Notes under the pieces: generated by a model
The model's database searches: none
Told to the model about the DNA's origin: nothing
The model's input: only the letters and a program-made list of their open reading frames with translations
Source: an uncultured Alistipes sp.
GTDB taxonomy: Bacteria; Bacteroidota; Bacteroidia; Bacteroidales; Rikenellaceae
Direction: 5' to 3'
Length of the DNA stretch: 64,000 nt
Assembly (NCBI GenBank): GCA_944322005.1
Contig: CALUNL010000007.1
Coordinates: 1 to 64,000, forward strand
Program-made: the position numbers and the translations under genes
In this document: one piece after another, positions 7,290-15,701 of the stretch
Numbering within the stretch: position 1 is the first letter of the stretch
How the letters are laid out: every line of letters begins with the position of its first letter

Positions 7290-8843
7290 CTATTTTACGA
7301 ATTCCGCAACCCTTTCGGCGATTCTCTCTCCGTCGACCGCCGCGGATATTATCCCGCCGGCATAGCCGGCACCCTCTCCGGCCGGGAAAAGCCCCTCCAC
7401 ATCGGGGTGCATGAGCGTCGCGGCATCGCGCGGTATGCGGACCGGAGTCGACGTACGCGACTCCACGCCCACGGCTATCGCCTCTTCGGTCATGAAGCCG
7501 TGCATGCGGCGGTCGAAAGTCCGCACGGCCTCGCGCAGGCGGTCGGCAATAAGCGACGGCATCCACTCATCAAGGCGCGACGGCACCAGTCCCGGAACGT
7601 ACGACGAACGCGGAAGCGTCGCCGAAGCCCGCCCGGCCACGAAATCGGTCAGCCGCTGTGCCGGCGCCACCTGCCTCTCCCCACCGTTGGCACGTGCCGC
7701 CTCCTCCAGCCGTCGCTGGAACTCCAGTCCTGCAAGCTCACCGTACTCCGGACGCAGATATTCGAAATCCTCGAGCCTTATCTCCGTCACGAAGCCAGAG
7801 TTGGCGAACGGCGAGTTGCGCCGCGAAGGCGACATGCCGTTGACCACCGACTGCGAGGCATCGGTCATGGCCGGGACGATGAACCCTCCCGGACACATGC
7901 AGAACGAGTATACTCCCCTGCCCCCGAACTGTCCTACCAGGGAGTACGAAGCAGCAGGCAGATACTCCATCTGGTCGGAGGAGTGGTACTGTATACGGTT
8001 GATGAGCTCCTGCGGATGCTCCACGCGAACGCCCATCGCAAAGGCCTTAGCCTCGAGCCTCACCCCGCAGCCGTCAAGCATCCGGTATATGTCGTGCGCC
8101 GAGTGCCCCGTGGCAAGGACCACCGCAGCCGCAGGTATCCTATCCCCGCCCGCAACGACTCCGCGGATGCGCCCGTCCCGGATATCCAGACCGTCGACAC
8201 GGCATCCGAAACGGACCTCGCCGCCCGCCTCGACTATCTGACGGCGGATGTCGGCTATAATGCGCGGAAGACGGTCGGAACCTATGTGCGGATGGGCCTC
8301 GTAGAGTATTTCGGGTGACGCGCCGTGCCATACCAGACGCTGCAGCGCACGGTTGCAGTCGCCCCGCTTCTTGCTGCGCGTAAAGAGCTTGCCGTCGGAA
8401 AAGGTGCCGGCTCCGCCCTCGCCGAAGGCGTAGTTCGAATCGGGATTTATATCGAGATTGCGCTGTATGCGCGCTATGTCGCGTCCGCGCTCCACAACAT
8501 CGTTGCCGCGTTCGAGAATTACAGGTCTGAAACCGAGCTCTATCAGCCTCAACGCCGCAAACAGGCCGGCAGGACCAGACCCCACAACAGCCACCTCCGT
8601 ACCGCCGGCAACCGACGGATAGTCGAAATGGAGCGGAGCCGGCTGCGGCTCCTTGTCCACGAAGACCTCCATCGACAGGTTGACCTTTATGCGGCCGCGC
8701 CGGGCATCGACCGAACGCCGCACGATACGCAGCAGGGATATGTCGCTCTCCCGTATGCACAGCATGCGCGCCACAAGCGCAGCATGCGACCCTGCGTCGG
8801 CGGCCTGTTTCGGCGAGAGTGACAGATTTACGATTGTCGGCAT
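7290..8843 (-). CDS. NAD(P)/FAD-dependent oxidoreductase (uncharacterised FAD-utilising dehydrogenase)
   Basis: 517 residues. A Rossmann dinucleotide fold follows an N-terminal domain of about 80 residues: VAVVGSGPAGLFAALRL at about 85-101, with the acidic ribose-binding residue in VILERG. Further FAD motifs are GGAGTFSDGKL and VVLATGHSAHD, and the C-terminal LFPAGEGAGYAGGI contacts the flavin. The N-terminal domain plus this fold matches a widespread family of uncharacterised FAD-dependent dehydrogenases; substrate unknown. Start chosen at ATG 8843 because a -7 box TACTTTTG (8867-8874) would fall across the alternative GTG at 8867. Monocistronic. Confidence 0.88.
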   Translation of the reverse strand: MPTIVNLSLSPKQAADAGSHAALVARMLCIRESDISLLRIVRRSVDARRGRIKVNLSMEVFVDKEPQPAPLHFDYPSVAGGTEVAVVGSGPAGLFAALRLIELGFRPVILERGNDVVERGRDIARIQRNLDINPDSNYAFGEGGAGTFSDGKLFTRSKKRGDCNRALQRLVWHGASPEILYEAHPHIGSDRLPRIIADIRRQIVEAGGEVRFGCRVDGLDIRDGRIRGVVAGGDRIPAAAVVLATGHSAHDIYRMLDGCGVRLEAKAFAMGVRVEHPQELINRIQYHSSDQMEYLPAASYSLVGQFGGRGVYSFCMCPGGFIVPAMTDASQSVVNGMSPSRRNSPFANSGFVTEIRLEDFEYLRPEYGELAGLEFQRRLEEAARANGGERQVAPAQRLTDFVAGRASATLPRSSYVPGLVPSRLDEWMPSLIADRLREAVRTFDRRMHGFMTEEAIAVGVESRTSTPVRIPRDAATLMHPDVEGLFPAGEGAGYAGGIISAAVDGERIAERVAEFVK

Positions 8844-8866
8844 GGCGGAGTGATGTATGATCGGCA

Positions 8867-8874
8867 CAAAAGTA
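8867..8874 (-). promoter_or_regulatory. -7 element of the FAD oxidoreductase gene
   Basis: TACTTTTG on the minus strand fits TAnnTTTG and lies about 24 nt before the ATG at 8843. It decides against the upstream GTG start. Confidence 0.45.
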
Positions 8875-8926
8875 CTATTTTTTATAAAAATACCGTACCG
8901 TTACCCTCTGAATTGCCAAATTTTAC

Positions 8927-8934
8927 TACCTTTG
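8927..8934 (+). promoter_or_regulatory. -7 element of tRNA-Leu(TAG)
   Basis: TACCTTTG in the context TACTACCTTTG, the same string found before tRNA-Leu(CAG) at 2654-2664. It ends 11 nt before the tRNA. Confidence 0.6.
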
Positions 8935-8945
8935 TCGAACACACT

Positions 8946-9027
8946 GCGGATATGGTGTAATTGGTAGCCACGTCAGACTTAGGATCTGATGCCGAAAGGC
9001 GTGGGGGTTCGAGTCCCTTTATCCGCA
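8946..9027 (+). tRNA. tRNA-Leu (anticodon TAG)
   Basis: The acceptor arms GCGGATA and TATCCGC pair perfectly with discriminator A. The anticodon stem TCAGA/TCTGA encloses CTTAGGA, giving TAG (reads CUA and probably other CUN codons). A class II variable arm and the T loop GGTTCGAGTCC are present. CCA is not encoded. Confidence 0.95.
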
Positions 9028-9030
9028 CGA

Positions 9031-9069
9031 AAAGAAGGTGGGCTAATTTTTGATTAGCCCACCTTCTTT
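9031..9069. terminator. Bidirectional terminator
   Basis: A perfect 17-bp stem, AAAGAAGGTGGGCTAAT with its complement, around a 5-nt loop. It begins 4 nt after tRNA-Leu(TAG). A runs on one side and T runs on the other let it serve both the tRNA and the minus-strand gene that ends at 9088. Confidence 0.85.
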
Positions 9070-9087
9070 CCATTATGCGGCGCGCGG

Positions 9088-9420
9088 TCATCGGGACCAG
9101 CCCTCCATGTCGACGGATTCACTGCGGTCGTACGATCCTCCGACCGAATCGCGCGGAGAGACCGTACCGAGAACCGTCCCGCTCGCATCCATAACTCTCG
9201 TACGGCCGCTGTTGTCGGTGCGGATTATCTCCAGCACACGTCCCGAAGCATCCGTCACGACCTGCGAGCCGTCGTTGCGTGTGGTGACGATCCGCACCAC
9301 GCGTCCGCGGCTGTCCTTTATGACCCGACGCTGCTGTGCATACGCGTCGGCAGGCGTTGCAAACGCACCTGCGAGGAGCGCCGGCAACGCCACAGACAAA
9401 AACAAAAGGGGAAACCTCAT
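9088..9420 (-). CDS. Small secreted hypothetical protein with repeated D-x-x-G-R-V units
   Basis: 110 residues from the ATG at 9420. A Sec signal peptide is clear (MRFPLLFLSVALPALLAGAF, cleavage probably after the following ATPADAYA). The mature part holds three similar beta-like units: KDSRGRVVRIVT, TDASGRVLEIIR and MDASGTVLGTVS. These are spaced about 18 residues and resemble single RHS/YD-type or DUF-type hairpins. No enzyme motif is seen. It lies 28 nt downstream of the 65-residue gene at 9449 and is probably cotranscribed with it. Function unknown. Confidence 0.6.
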   Translation of the reverse strand: MRFPLLFLSVALPALLAGAFATPADAYAQQRRVIKDSRGRVVRIVTTRNDGSQVVTDASGRVLEIIRTDNSGRTRVMDASGTVLGTVSPRDSVGGSYDRSESVDMEGWSR

Positions 9421-9448
9421 ATATAAACCAAAAAAACGACTTGCCACA

Positions 9449-9646
9449 TCAATCCTTGTCCAGGAACAGTATGTCGAACAGTATTACAGGAATTAAAACG
9501 AACACCGCCCACAGCCCGAAAACGTTCTTGCTCCCCGATTTCGGCGCACGGTCGAGCATATACCCGTAACGGTCTTCCAGCCAGGCATCGGCCTCCGCCT
9601 CCTTGCGGCGCCGGTAGGCACTGTCAAACATCTTGCGCTTTGCCAT
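9449..9646 (-). CDS. Small hypothetical membrane protein
   Basis: 65 residues: a charged N-terminal half (MAKRKMFDSAYRRRKEAEAD...) and one C-terminal hydrophobic segment (VFGLWAVFVLIPVILFDILF), a likely tail-anchored topology. The start is supported by an unusually good Shine-Dalgarno sequence, GGAGGAGA, 5 nt before the ATG; most genes here lack one. A -7 box TACTTTTG (9720-9727) precedes it. It is the first gene of a two-gene unit with the secreted protein at 9088. Confidence 0.6.
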   Translation of the reverse strand: MAKRKMFDSAYRRRKEAEADAWLEDRYGYMLDRAPKSGSKNVFGLWAVFVLIPVILFDILFLDKD

Positions 9647-9719
9647 ATACTCTCCTCCATTTTTTGTACCGCCCGTCCGAATCACATTCGGAGCAGGCCC
9701 TGCACTTATCATTTCAGGA

Positions 9720-9727
9720 CAAAAGTA
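9720..9727 (-). promoter_or_regulatory. -7 element of the 9646-9088 gene pair
   Basis: TACTTTTG on the minus strand, about 74 nt upstream of the ATG at 9646. No exact TTTG at the expected spacing. Confidence 0.4.
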
Positions 9728-9881
9728 CACCCACCCGGTGACAACTTGTGACACACTTGTTTTCCTGCAGAAAAAATTTTCATTTTTTCGGGAAGGCAGA
9801 GAGCTGATACATACTGATGTGCCATCGGCAAACGGCGCAGCGTAAGTTCCGCATGGCAAAGGGCAGACCGGCACAGGGGAC

Positions 9882-9914
9882 AAAAAAAGCGTCGGACTTG
9901 ACATCCGACGCTTT
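9882..9914 (-). terminator. Terminator after tRNA-Glu
   Basis: On the minus strand AAAGCGTCGGA pairs with TCCGACGCTTT around a 7-nt loop, followed by a run of seven T. It begins 6 nt after the tRNA end. Confidence 0.85.
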
Positions 9915-9919
9915 CCGAG

Positions 9920-9991
9920 TAGTGGATAGGGGATTCGAACCCCTATGTCGTGCGTGAGAGGCACGTATCCTAGCCCTTAGATGAATCCACC
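9920..9991 (-). tRNA. tRNA-Glu (anticodon CTC)
   Basis: 72 nt. The acceptor arms GGTGGAT and ATCCACT pair with a G-U first pair, discriminator A. The anticodon stem CGTGC/GCACG encloses CTCTCAC, anticodon CTC. The T arm AGGGG-TTCGAAT-CCCCT is perfect. The promoter TATCTTTG lies upstream at 10009-10016, with a TTTG box 18 nt further up. CCA is not encoded. Confidence 0.92.
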
Positions 9992-10008
9992 ATTACTGTT
10001 TGTGGGTG

Positions 10009-10038
10009 CAAAGATATACAAAATTTCTCATTTGCAAA
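10009..10038 (-). promoter_or_regulatory. tRNA-Glu promoter
   Basis: On the minus strand TTTG is followed after 18 nt by TATCTTTG (10009-10016), slightly shorter than the usual 19-21 spacing. Confidence 0.6.
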
Positions 10039-10195
10039 AAAAATGAGAAATTTTTTTCATCGCCCGCCTCTACCACCGGCAAAAAGTCCCGCTAAACCAC
10101 GGGATACAGCGTACCGGCACCGCCACATGCCCCGTAAACGGGATGCATCCGTCCGGCTTGCGCAGAGGCAAGAGGTGCAACAGCACCTCACACCC

Positions 10196-10465
10196 CTACT
10201 CTTCAGTCTTCGGTTCGCTCTTCTTGCGCGCCGCCGGCTTCTTTGTGCTCTTACGCTCCCTCTGCGGCTCGCTTTTCGGATCGATATCGGCCTTTACCTC
10301 CTCATCGATGCCGTCCATGCTCTCGCGGAACATGCGGATACCCTTGCCCATGCCCTTCATGAGCTCCGGAATCTTCCTCGCGCCTCCGAACAGCAGGATG
10401 AAGAGGATGACAAGTAGTATTATCTCGGTCGCACCCAACGAGCCGAACAACAAAAGCTTTATCAT
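10196..10465 (-). CDS. tatA: Sec-independent protein translocase subunit TatA/TatE
   Basis: 89 residues: one N-terminal transmembrane helix (EIILLVILFILLFG, about residues 14-27), the hinge GGARKIPELMKGMGKGIRMFRE, an amphipathic helix, and a charged lysine/glutamate tail. This is the TatA/E architecture: a pore-forming component that exports folded, cofactor-bearing proteins with TatC. It lies 51 nt downstream of an oxidoreductase that itself has a Tat-like signal, probably in one transcript. No tatC is in the window. A small 7-bp hairpin without T-run (10172-10189) follows the stop. Confidence 0.93.
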   Translation of the reverse strand: MIKLLLFGSLGATEIILLVILFILLFGGARKIPELMKGMGKGIRMFRESMDGIDEEVKADIDPKSEPQRERKSTKKPAARKKSEPKTEE

Positions 10466-10516
10466 GGTCTACAAATCACAATTTACGGACGTATGCAACG
10501 TCCAGTTATACAATAT

Positions 10517-11950
10517 TTATATCTTCACGTCGACACGCTTTCCGCGCTTGCGGCTGCGTTCGGCATCGAAGCCGATAATGTGACTCTCTATCGACACGTC
10601 GACCGTACTCGAAAGGCGGTTCTGGTCCTGCTTCGACACGGCCTCGACGAAATCCCTCGCCAGAGCCAGGTCGCCGCCGCCGTGGCCGGCGCCGCGGTAC
10701 TCAGGGATCTCCTCGACCTTCTTGTTCCACACCGACTTGCGACCCGTACGGAAATCCCACACGGTGAACTTCTTCATGTCGCCCTCGATGTATCCGCGCG
10801 TACCCATTATCCTCGTACGGCGGCCGCCCCACGGCGTAAAGGCATCCATCGTGAAGCTTGCCGTGACACCGCCCTCGAAGAGCATCGTCATCACGTAGTG
10901 GTCGCACTGGTCGTTGTCGCAATGGAACACGCACCGTCCGTAACCCGTCGTACGCAGCTTCTCCATTATGGCCGCCTCGTCCTTTTTGTCCGGCAGGTCG
11001 AACACCGTCAGGTGGCGCTTGCGGCGCACGTATATGTCGATGGCCGAATACGGGCACTCCTTCTCGTACGGGCAACCGTCCGTACAGCGCATCGGAGCTC
11101 CCTTCGGCGCATTCTCCGCCCTGAACAGTTTCAGCGAGCCCTCCGCATTGACACTCTTGCACGGGCGCCCGACGATCCACCGGATGATATCGATGTCGTG
11201 ACACGACTTGGCAAGGATTATCGGAGTAGTCTGCTTCGAGTTTCTCCAGTTGCCGCGCACGTACGAATGGGCCATGTGGGCATACTGTATCGGCTCCATG
11301 TGCTGGATGCTCACCAGGTCGCCTATGACGCCAGAATTGACAACGTCGCGCAGTGCAACGAAATAGGGTGCATAGCGCAGTACATGGCATATGGCGACGA
11401 TGCGTCCGTAACGCTTCGCCTGTGCGAGGATGTCGCGGCACTCCTTCTCGGTCTGTGCCGCAGGCTTCTCGAGCAGAACATGATAGCCGGCCGCGATTGC
11501 CTTCATGCACGGTTCGTAGTGAAGGTTGTCCGGTGTAGCGATGACCACCGCATCGGCAAACTTCGCACGCTGGAACACCTCGCTGAAATCACCGAAGCAG
11601 TTCTCCTTCGGAACGCCGTAACGCTTGGCGACAAGATTGCGGCGATATACATTTATATCGGCTACGCCAACCACCTTCATCGTATCCGGGAAACGTGCCG
11701 AATATCCCGCATAGGTACGTCCGCGGCTCCCGGCCCCGATGATTATCACGGATACGGGCGAAGAGACATCGGCCTTCAGCGAACGGACCGGCATATCTAT
11801 CTTCCCATCATCTGCGGACGGGTCCGACGACTCTCCGGCGGCACCGGAAGATGCGCTCTTCCCGGAAGCCATTGCTTCGGAATCCACGCCGATGAGCGTT
11901 GCCCCGACGGTAATTATTCCGAGCCTTTTAAGAAATTCCTTTCGGTTCAT
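10517..11950 (-). CDS. Exported Gfo/Idh/MocA-family oxidoreductase with cysteine cluster
   Basis: 477 residues. The N-terminus MNRKEFLKRLG then a hydrophobic stretch resembles a twin-arginine signal with RK in place of RR. Next is an NAD(P)-binding Rossmann domain, VIIIGAGSRGRTYAGY (about 69-84). The GFO signature HVLLEKPAAQ follows near residue 147. The C-terminal alpha/beta domain includes CTDGCPYEKECPYSA and a later FHCDNDQCDHY, a possible metal site. Substrate unknown, probably a sugar or polyol. Family members fold with bound NAD, which suits Tat export. It is not a recognisable GH109 enzyme. A promoter TAACTTTG lies at 12002-12009 with TTG 20 nt upstream. Confidence 0.85.
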   Translation of the reverse strand: MNRKEFLKRLGIITVGATLIGVDSEAMASGKSASSGAAGESSDPSADDGKIDMPVRSLKADVSSPVSVIIIGAGSRGRTYAGYSARFPDTMKVVGVADINVYRRNLVAKRYGVPKENCFGDFSEVFQRAKFADAVVIATPDNLHYEPCMKAIAAGYHVLLEKPAAQTEKECRDILAQAKRYGRIVAICHVLRYAPYFVALRDVVNSGVIGDLVSIQHMEPIQYAHMAHSYVRGNWRNSKQTTPIILAKSCHDIDIIRWIVGRPCKSVNAEGSLKLFRAENAPKGAPMRCTDGCPYEKECPYSAIDIYVRRKRHLTVFDLPDKKDEAAIMEKLRTTGYGRCVFHCDNDQCDHYVMTMLFEGGVTASFTMDAFTPWGGRRTRIMGTRGYIEGDMKKFTVWDFRTGRKSVWNKKVEEIPEYRGAGHGGGDLALARDFVEAVSKQDQNRLSSTVDVSIESHIIGFDAERSRKRGKRVDVKI

Positions 11951-12001
11951 AGTAATAAGGGTTAGTTGTGATTATGCCATGCTTTCAGCAACATAACTTT
12001 A

Positions 12002-12032
12002 CAAAGTTAAGTCTTTTTTTGCGTATTTTCAA
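12002..12032 (-). promoter_or_regulatory. Promoter of the oxidoreductase-tatA unit
   Basis: On the minus strand GTTG, 20 nt, then TAACTTTG (12002-12009), about 50 nt upstream of the ATG at 11950. Confidence 0.55.
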
Positions 12033-12121
12033 CACTTTTGCCGTTTTAGGCACACATATATGCGCCAATAGGAAACGACATACCGTTTCCCGACAACAGA
12101 CAAAATCCCGTCATTACGCCG

Positions 12122-12781
12122 TCAATACAGGAAAAAGACTATCGCCGCGAAATGGCAGGCAACGGCAAGGTTGATGAACAGATGCCACACCAGGTGGTGG
12201 TACCTGAAACCCTTTTTAGCATAGAATACCGCCCCGACGGAGTAGAGGATGCCGCCCGCCGTAATCAGGACAAGCAGCGGCACCGAGGCGTTGCGTATGA
12301 ACATCGGCAGGAAGAAGACAACGGTCCACCCCATGACGAAATATATGGTGAGGCTCAATGCCGGTATCGAATTTTTCGAGAGCGACTTGTAGAACACCCC
12401 GAAGATGACCATCGCCCACTGCAGGGCAGTTATCAGAAGGCCCTGCCAGCCGCCTATGACGGAGAGTGCAATGGGAGTATAGCTGCCCGCGATGGCCACA
12501 TATATGAATATGTGGTCGAGGATATGAAAAATCTCCTTGTGGCGGGACTCGTGCTTCATCGAGTGGTAGAGAGTCGACGCGGTGAACATCAGATAGATGG
12601 ATATGACGAATATGCTCACCCCGACGGCATCGAGCACTCCGCCGTGGACATATGCCCACACCGCCGAAAACGGCAATGCAAGCAGCGACAGAATCATCAT
12701 CACGCCGTGCGACACGGCATTTCCGACCTCCTCGCCGAAGGTCGGCACATACACCTTTCTTGTCCTGTTCTTCCCGAACAT
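12122..12781 (-). CDS. Hemolysin III / PAQR-family membrane protein
   Basis: 219 residues from the ATG at 12781; the promoter -7 box TATATTTG at 12823-12830 excludes the longer frame that begins at 12853. There are seven predicted transmembrane segments. Family signatures are [12 protein letters not shown] (His), [15 protein letters not shown] near the second helix, [16 protein letters not shown], and the C-terminal [17 protein letters not shown]. The conserved Ser, Asp and His residues are those that bind zinc in PAQR-type membrane hydrolases. Despite the name, hemolytic activity is doubtful; a membrane-homeostasis role is likely. The gene is divergent from uppP. Confidence 0.88.
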   Translation of the reverse strand: MFGKNRTRKVYVPTFGEEVGNAVSHGVMMILSLLALPFSAVWAYVHGGVLDAVGVSIFVISIYLMFTASTLYHSMKHESRHKEIFHILDHIFIYVAIAGSYTPIALSVIGGWQGLLITALQWAMVIFGVFYKSLSKNSIPALSLTIYFVMGWTVVFFLPMFIRNASVPLLVLITAGGILYSVGAVFYAKKGFRYHHLVWHLFINLAVACHFAAIVFFLY

Positions 12782-12822
12782 ATTGCAGACTGCGTTATAC
12801 GTTTGTACAAATGTTTGCCTTG

Positions 12823-12830
12823 CAAATATA
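12823..12830 (-). promoter_or_regulatory. -7 element of the hemolysin III gene
   Basis: TATATTTG on the minus strand, about 42 nt upstream of ATG 12781, with TTGG about 19 nt further up. It fixes the start codon. Confidence 0.55.
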
Positions 12831-12870
12831 GCACTTTGTACAGACTCGGCCAACCCGCCGCCGAAGCAAT

Positions 12871-12901
12871 TTTGTCAATTGCCGTATTTTCAATATCTTT
12901 G
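12871..12901 (+). promoter_or_regulatory. Promoter of uppP-truB(-queA)
   Basis: TTTG (12871-12874), a 19-nt spacer and TATCTTTG (12894-12901): a full consensus match, 40 nt before the uppP ATG. Confidence 0.8.
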
Positions 12902-12940
12902 TGCGATTTTCGCTTTTTTCGAAACCGATATCTGTACATC

Positions 12941-13732
12941 ATGGACACAATTCAGGCAATAATACTCGGCATCGTGCAGGGTCTGACCGAGTTCCTGCCC
13001 GTATCGAGCAGCGGCCACCTACAGCTCGCAAGCGCCCTTCTGGGCACCGACCTCAATCCGGAGAGCGACCTCACCTTCAGCCTCACGCTGCACGCGGCGA
13101 CCGTATTGAGTACAATCGTCGTACTCTACAGGGAGATATGGCGGCTGTTGTGCGGACTCTTCTCGCGAACCTACAACGAGGAGCAGGCATACGTCGTCAA
13201 GATAATCGTCTCGATGATTCCGATAGCAATCGTCGGATTCTTCTTCATGGATGTCATCGAGGCGGCATTCTCCTCCATTCTCGTGGTCGGGATCATGCTC
13301 CTGGTCACGTCGCTTCTGCTGACGTTCGCATACTACGCCAAGCCCCGCACGAAGGAGAACATATCCTACCGCGACGCCTTCATAATGGGCGTGGCACAGG
13401 CCTTCGCGGCCCTGCCGGGACTCTCGCGCTCCGGCACGACAATAGCTACCGGACTGCTGCTCGGAAACAGGCGCGAAAGCGTGGCACAGTTCTCTTTCCT
13501 CATGGTGCTGCCTCCGATAATAGGCAATGCGATACTCGACGCGGCAAAGGGCGAGTTCGGCGGAGGTGTGGAGACGATACCAATGCTGGCCGGTTTTGCG
13601 GCAGCATTCGTCACCGGATGCCTCGCCTGCAAGTTCATGATAGAGATCGTGAAGCGCGGAAAGCTCATATGGTTTGCCGCATACTGCGCCGTGGTCGGCA
13701 TCGTCGCCACCGCCTGCCACTTCATTGCATAA
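12941..13732 (+). CDS. uppP: Undecaprenyl-diphosphatase
   Basis: 263 residues, the BacA/UppP length. This inner-membrane enzyme dephosphorylates undecaprenyl pyrophosphate to recycle the lipid carrier for peptidoglycan and O-antigen synthesis. The two family motifs are plain: [18 protein letters not shown] at residues 10-27, with the catalytic Glu and Ser/His, and the second [19 protein letters not shown] near 156-174 with the essential Arg. About eight hydrophobic segments. The ATG at 12941 fits the promoter 40 nt upstream. It is the first gene of a conserved Bacteroidetes run uppP-truB-queA, with a 12-nt gap to truB. Confidence 0.95.
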   Translation: MDTIQAIILGIVQGLTEFLPVSSSGHLQLASALLGTDLNPESDLTFSLTLHAATVLSTIVVLYREIWRLLCGLFSRTYNEEQAYVVKIIVSMIPIAIVGFFFMDVIEAAFSSILVVGIMLLVTSLLLTFAYYAKPRTKENISYRDAFIMGVAQAFAALPGLSRSGTTIATGLLLGNRRESVAQFSFLMVLPPIIGNAILDAAKGEFGGGVETIPMLAGFAAAFVTGCLACKFMIEIVKRGKLIWFAAYCAVVGIVATACHFIA

Positions 13733-13744
13733 ACGTGTGAAAGG

Positions 13745-14455
13745 ATGGAGAGTCTGAAGGGAACCAATTTCGAAGAGGGATACGTCGCGCTCATCGACAA
13801 GCCGCTGCGCTGGACTTCGACCGACGTGGTGCGCAAGATAAAGTTCCGCCTCAAGCGGCTCGGATACCGCCGCATAAAGGTAGGACACGCCGGCACGCTC
13901 GACCCGCTGGCCACCGGCGTGCTGCTCGTGTGCATCGGCCGCGCCACCAAACGCGTGGAGGAGCTGCAGGCCGAATACAAGGAGTACGTGGCCGAACTCA
14001 AACTCGGGGAGACGACCCCGAGCTACGACCTCGAACACCCGGTGGACCGCACCTTCCCGACCGACCACATAACGCGCGAGATGGTGGAGCAGGCGCTACG
14101 CTCGCTCGAGGGCGAACGCGACCAGGAGCCGCCGATATACTCCGCGAAGAAGATCGAGGGGACCAGGGCCTACGAACTCGCACGCGCCGGGGAGGAGGTC
14201 GAGCTGCGCAAGGCAAGAATAACGGTATATTCGATAGAGCTCGAGGAGTTTGCACTGCCATACATGCGCATCCGCATACGCTGCAGCAAGGGAACCTACA
14301 TCCGTTCGCTCGCAAGGGAGATCGGCGAGGCGCTCGACAGCGGGGCGCACCTTACGTCGTTGCGTCGCACGCGCAGCGGAGACTTCAGGGTCGAGGATGC
14401 GGTCGGCGTCGAGGAATTTCTCGAAAAACTCGACGAATGCGAAACAAAATCGTAA
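13745..14455 (+). CDS. truB: tRNA pseudouridine(55) synthase
   Basis: 236 residues. It isomerises U55 in the T loop of all tRNAs. The catalytic motif KVGHAGTLDPLATGVLLV (about residues 44-61) contains the nucleophilic Asp. The N-terminal GYVALIDKPLRWTSTDVV and the later Y-motif (ELAR region) and RCSKGTYIRSLARE are standard TruB blocks. The C-terminal PUA domain is short or absent, as usual in this phylum. It begins 12 nt after uppP; the ATG is preceded by GAAAGGATGG, an A/G-rich region. Confidence 0.95.
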   Translation: MESLKGTNFEEGYVALIDKPLRWTSTDVVRKIKFRLKRLGYRRIKVGHAGTLDPLATGVLLVCIGRATKRVEELQAEYKEYVAELKLGETTPSYDLEHPVDRTFPTDHITREMVEQALRSLEGERDQEPPIYSAKKIEGTRAYELARAGEEVELRKARITVYSIELEEFALPYMRIRIRCSKGTYIRSLAREIGEALDSGAHLTSLRRTRSGDFRVEDAVGVEEFLEKLDECETKS

Positions 14456-14605
14456 ATTTTTCGTAGAATAATAGATTCTCGCCCGCTTTACGCGCACCGC
14501 CGCCCGACGTGCGGATACGGTCGCCCGGCACAAAGCATACGTCGCATGGCACAAAGCGGGAGACAGAGGCTAATGATTGGATTTTTAAGCGCTTAACTAT
14601 AAAAG

Positions 14606-15655
14606 ATGAAACTATCCCAGTACGGATTCGACTTCACGCCGGAGCTCATCGCACACTACCCGGCGCCGAACCGCGACGAAGCAAAGATGATGGTGGTCAA
14701 CCGCCGCACCGGTGAAATCGAGCACCGCATATTCAAAGACATCATAGAGTATTTCGACGAAGGGGACGTATTCGTGTTCAACGACACGAAGGTCTTCCCG
14801 GCCCGCCTCTACGGAAACAAGGAGAAGACGGGAGCCGAAATCGAGATCTTCCTGCTGCGGGAGCTCAACCGCGACCTGCGCCTGTGGGATGTGCTCGTGG
14901 ACCCTGCCCGCAAAATCCGAATTGGGAACAAGCTCTATTTCGGAGAGGACGACATCCTCGGCGCGGAGGTCATCGACAACACCACCTCGCGCGGACGCAC
15001 GCTGCGGTTCCTCTTCGACGGCTCGTACGAGGAGTTCAAGCAGACGCTGTTCCGCCTCGGCGAAACCCCGCTCCCGAGATGGGTGCGGCAGAAGGTGGAG
15101 CCGATGGACAGCGAGCAGTACCAGACCATATTCGCCTCGAAGGAGGGGGCCGTGGTCGCTCCTACCGCCGGCATGCACTTCTCCAAGCACCTGATGAAGC
15201 GGATGGAGATAAAGGGCATCGAATCGGCATTCATAACCCTCCACGCCGGACTCGGGAACTTCCGCACGGTTGACGTCGAGGACCTCTCGAAACACAAGAT
15301 GGACTCGGAGCAGTTCTTCGTGACGGAGGAGACGGCCGAAAAGATCGACTCGGCCAAGGCCGGCGGAAAGAAGATCGTGTCGATAGGCACGACCGTCATG
15401 CGCACGCTCGAGACGGTGGTATCGACAAACGGAATGATAAAGGCACAGGACGGATGGACCAACAAGTTCATCTTCGCCCCGTACGACTTCACGGTGGCCG
15501 ACGCCATGGTGTCGAACTTCCAACTCCCATCCTCGACGCAGCTGATGATGGTTGCCGCGTTCGGAGGATACGACCTCATAATGCACGCATACAAGACTGC
15601 CGTAGAGAACGGATACAAATTCGGCTCCTACGGAGATGCCATGCTGATTCTTTAA
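14606..15655 (+). CDS. queA: S-adenosylmethionine:tRNA ribosyltransferase-isomerase
   Basis: 349 residues. It transfers the ribosyl moiety of SAM to 7-aminomethyl-7-deazaguanine in tRNA, giving epoxyqueuosine. Conserved blocks: [13 protein letters not shown] (57-69), PLPRWVR (152-158), [14 protein letters not shown] (about 178-191), [13 protein letters not shown] and [13 protein letters not shown] near the C-terminus. The 150-nt gap after truB has no clear promoter or terminator, so cotranscription with uppP-truB is likely but unproven. Confidence 0.95.
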   Translation: MKLSQYGFDFTPELIAHYPAPNRDEAKMMVVNRRTGEIEHRIFKDIIEYFDEGDVFVFNDTKVFPARLYGNKEKTGAEIEIFLLRELNRDLRLWDVLVDPARKIRIGNKLYFGEDDILGAEVIDNTTSRGRTLRFLFDGSYEEFKQTLFRLGETPLPRWVRQKVEPMDSEQYQTIFASKEGAVVAPTAGMHFSKHLMKRMEIKGIESAFITLHAGLGNFRTVDVEDLSKHKMDSEQFFVTEETAEKIDSAKAGGKKIVSIGTTVMRTLETVVSTNGMIKAQDGWTNKFIFAPYDFTVADAMVSNFQLPSSTQLMMVAAFGGYDLIMHAYKTAVENGYKFGSYGDAMLIL

Positions 15656-15665
15656 AAATTTTTAG

Positions 15666-15673
15666 TATATTTG
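15666..15673 (+). promoter_or_regulatory. -7 element before the starch-synthase-domain gene
   Basis: TATATTTG, 28 nt before the ATG at 15702, in an A/T-rich gap directly after queA. Confidence 0.5.
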
Positions 15674-15701
15674 CGGAAAGAAACCGAAAACTCCACGACC
15701 G

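Noticed and set aside
10517-11950. GH109 alpha-N-acetylgalactosaminidase
   Set aside because: The protein has a Tat-like signal and Gfo/Idh/MocA fold as GH109 does, but the C-terminal catalytic-region sequence I associate with GH109 is absent and a Cys cluster is present instead.
12071-12090. Terminator after the hemolysin III gene
   Set aside because: A 7-bp hairpin (GGAAACG/CGTTTCC) is present, but there is no T-run on either side, so it is too weak to call.
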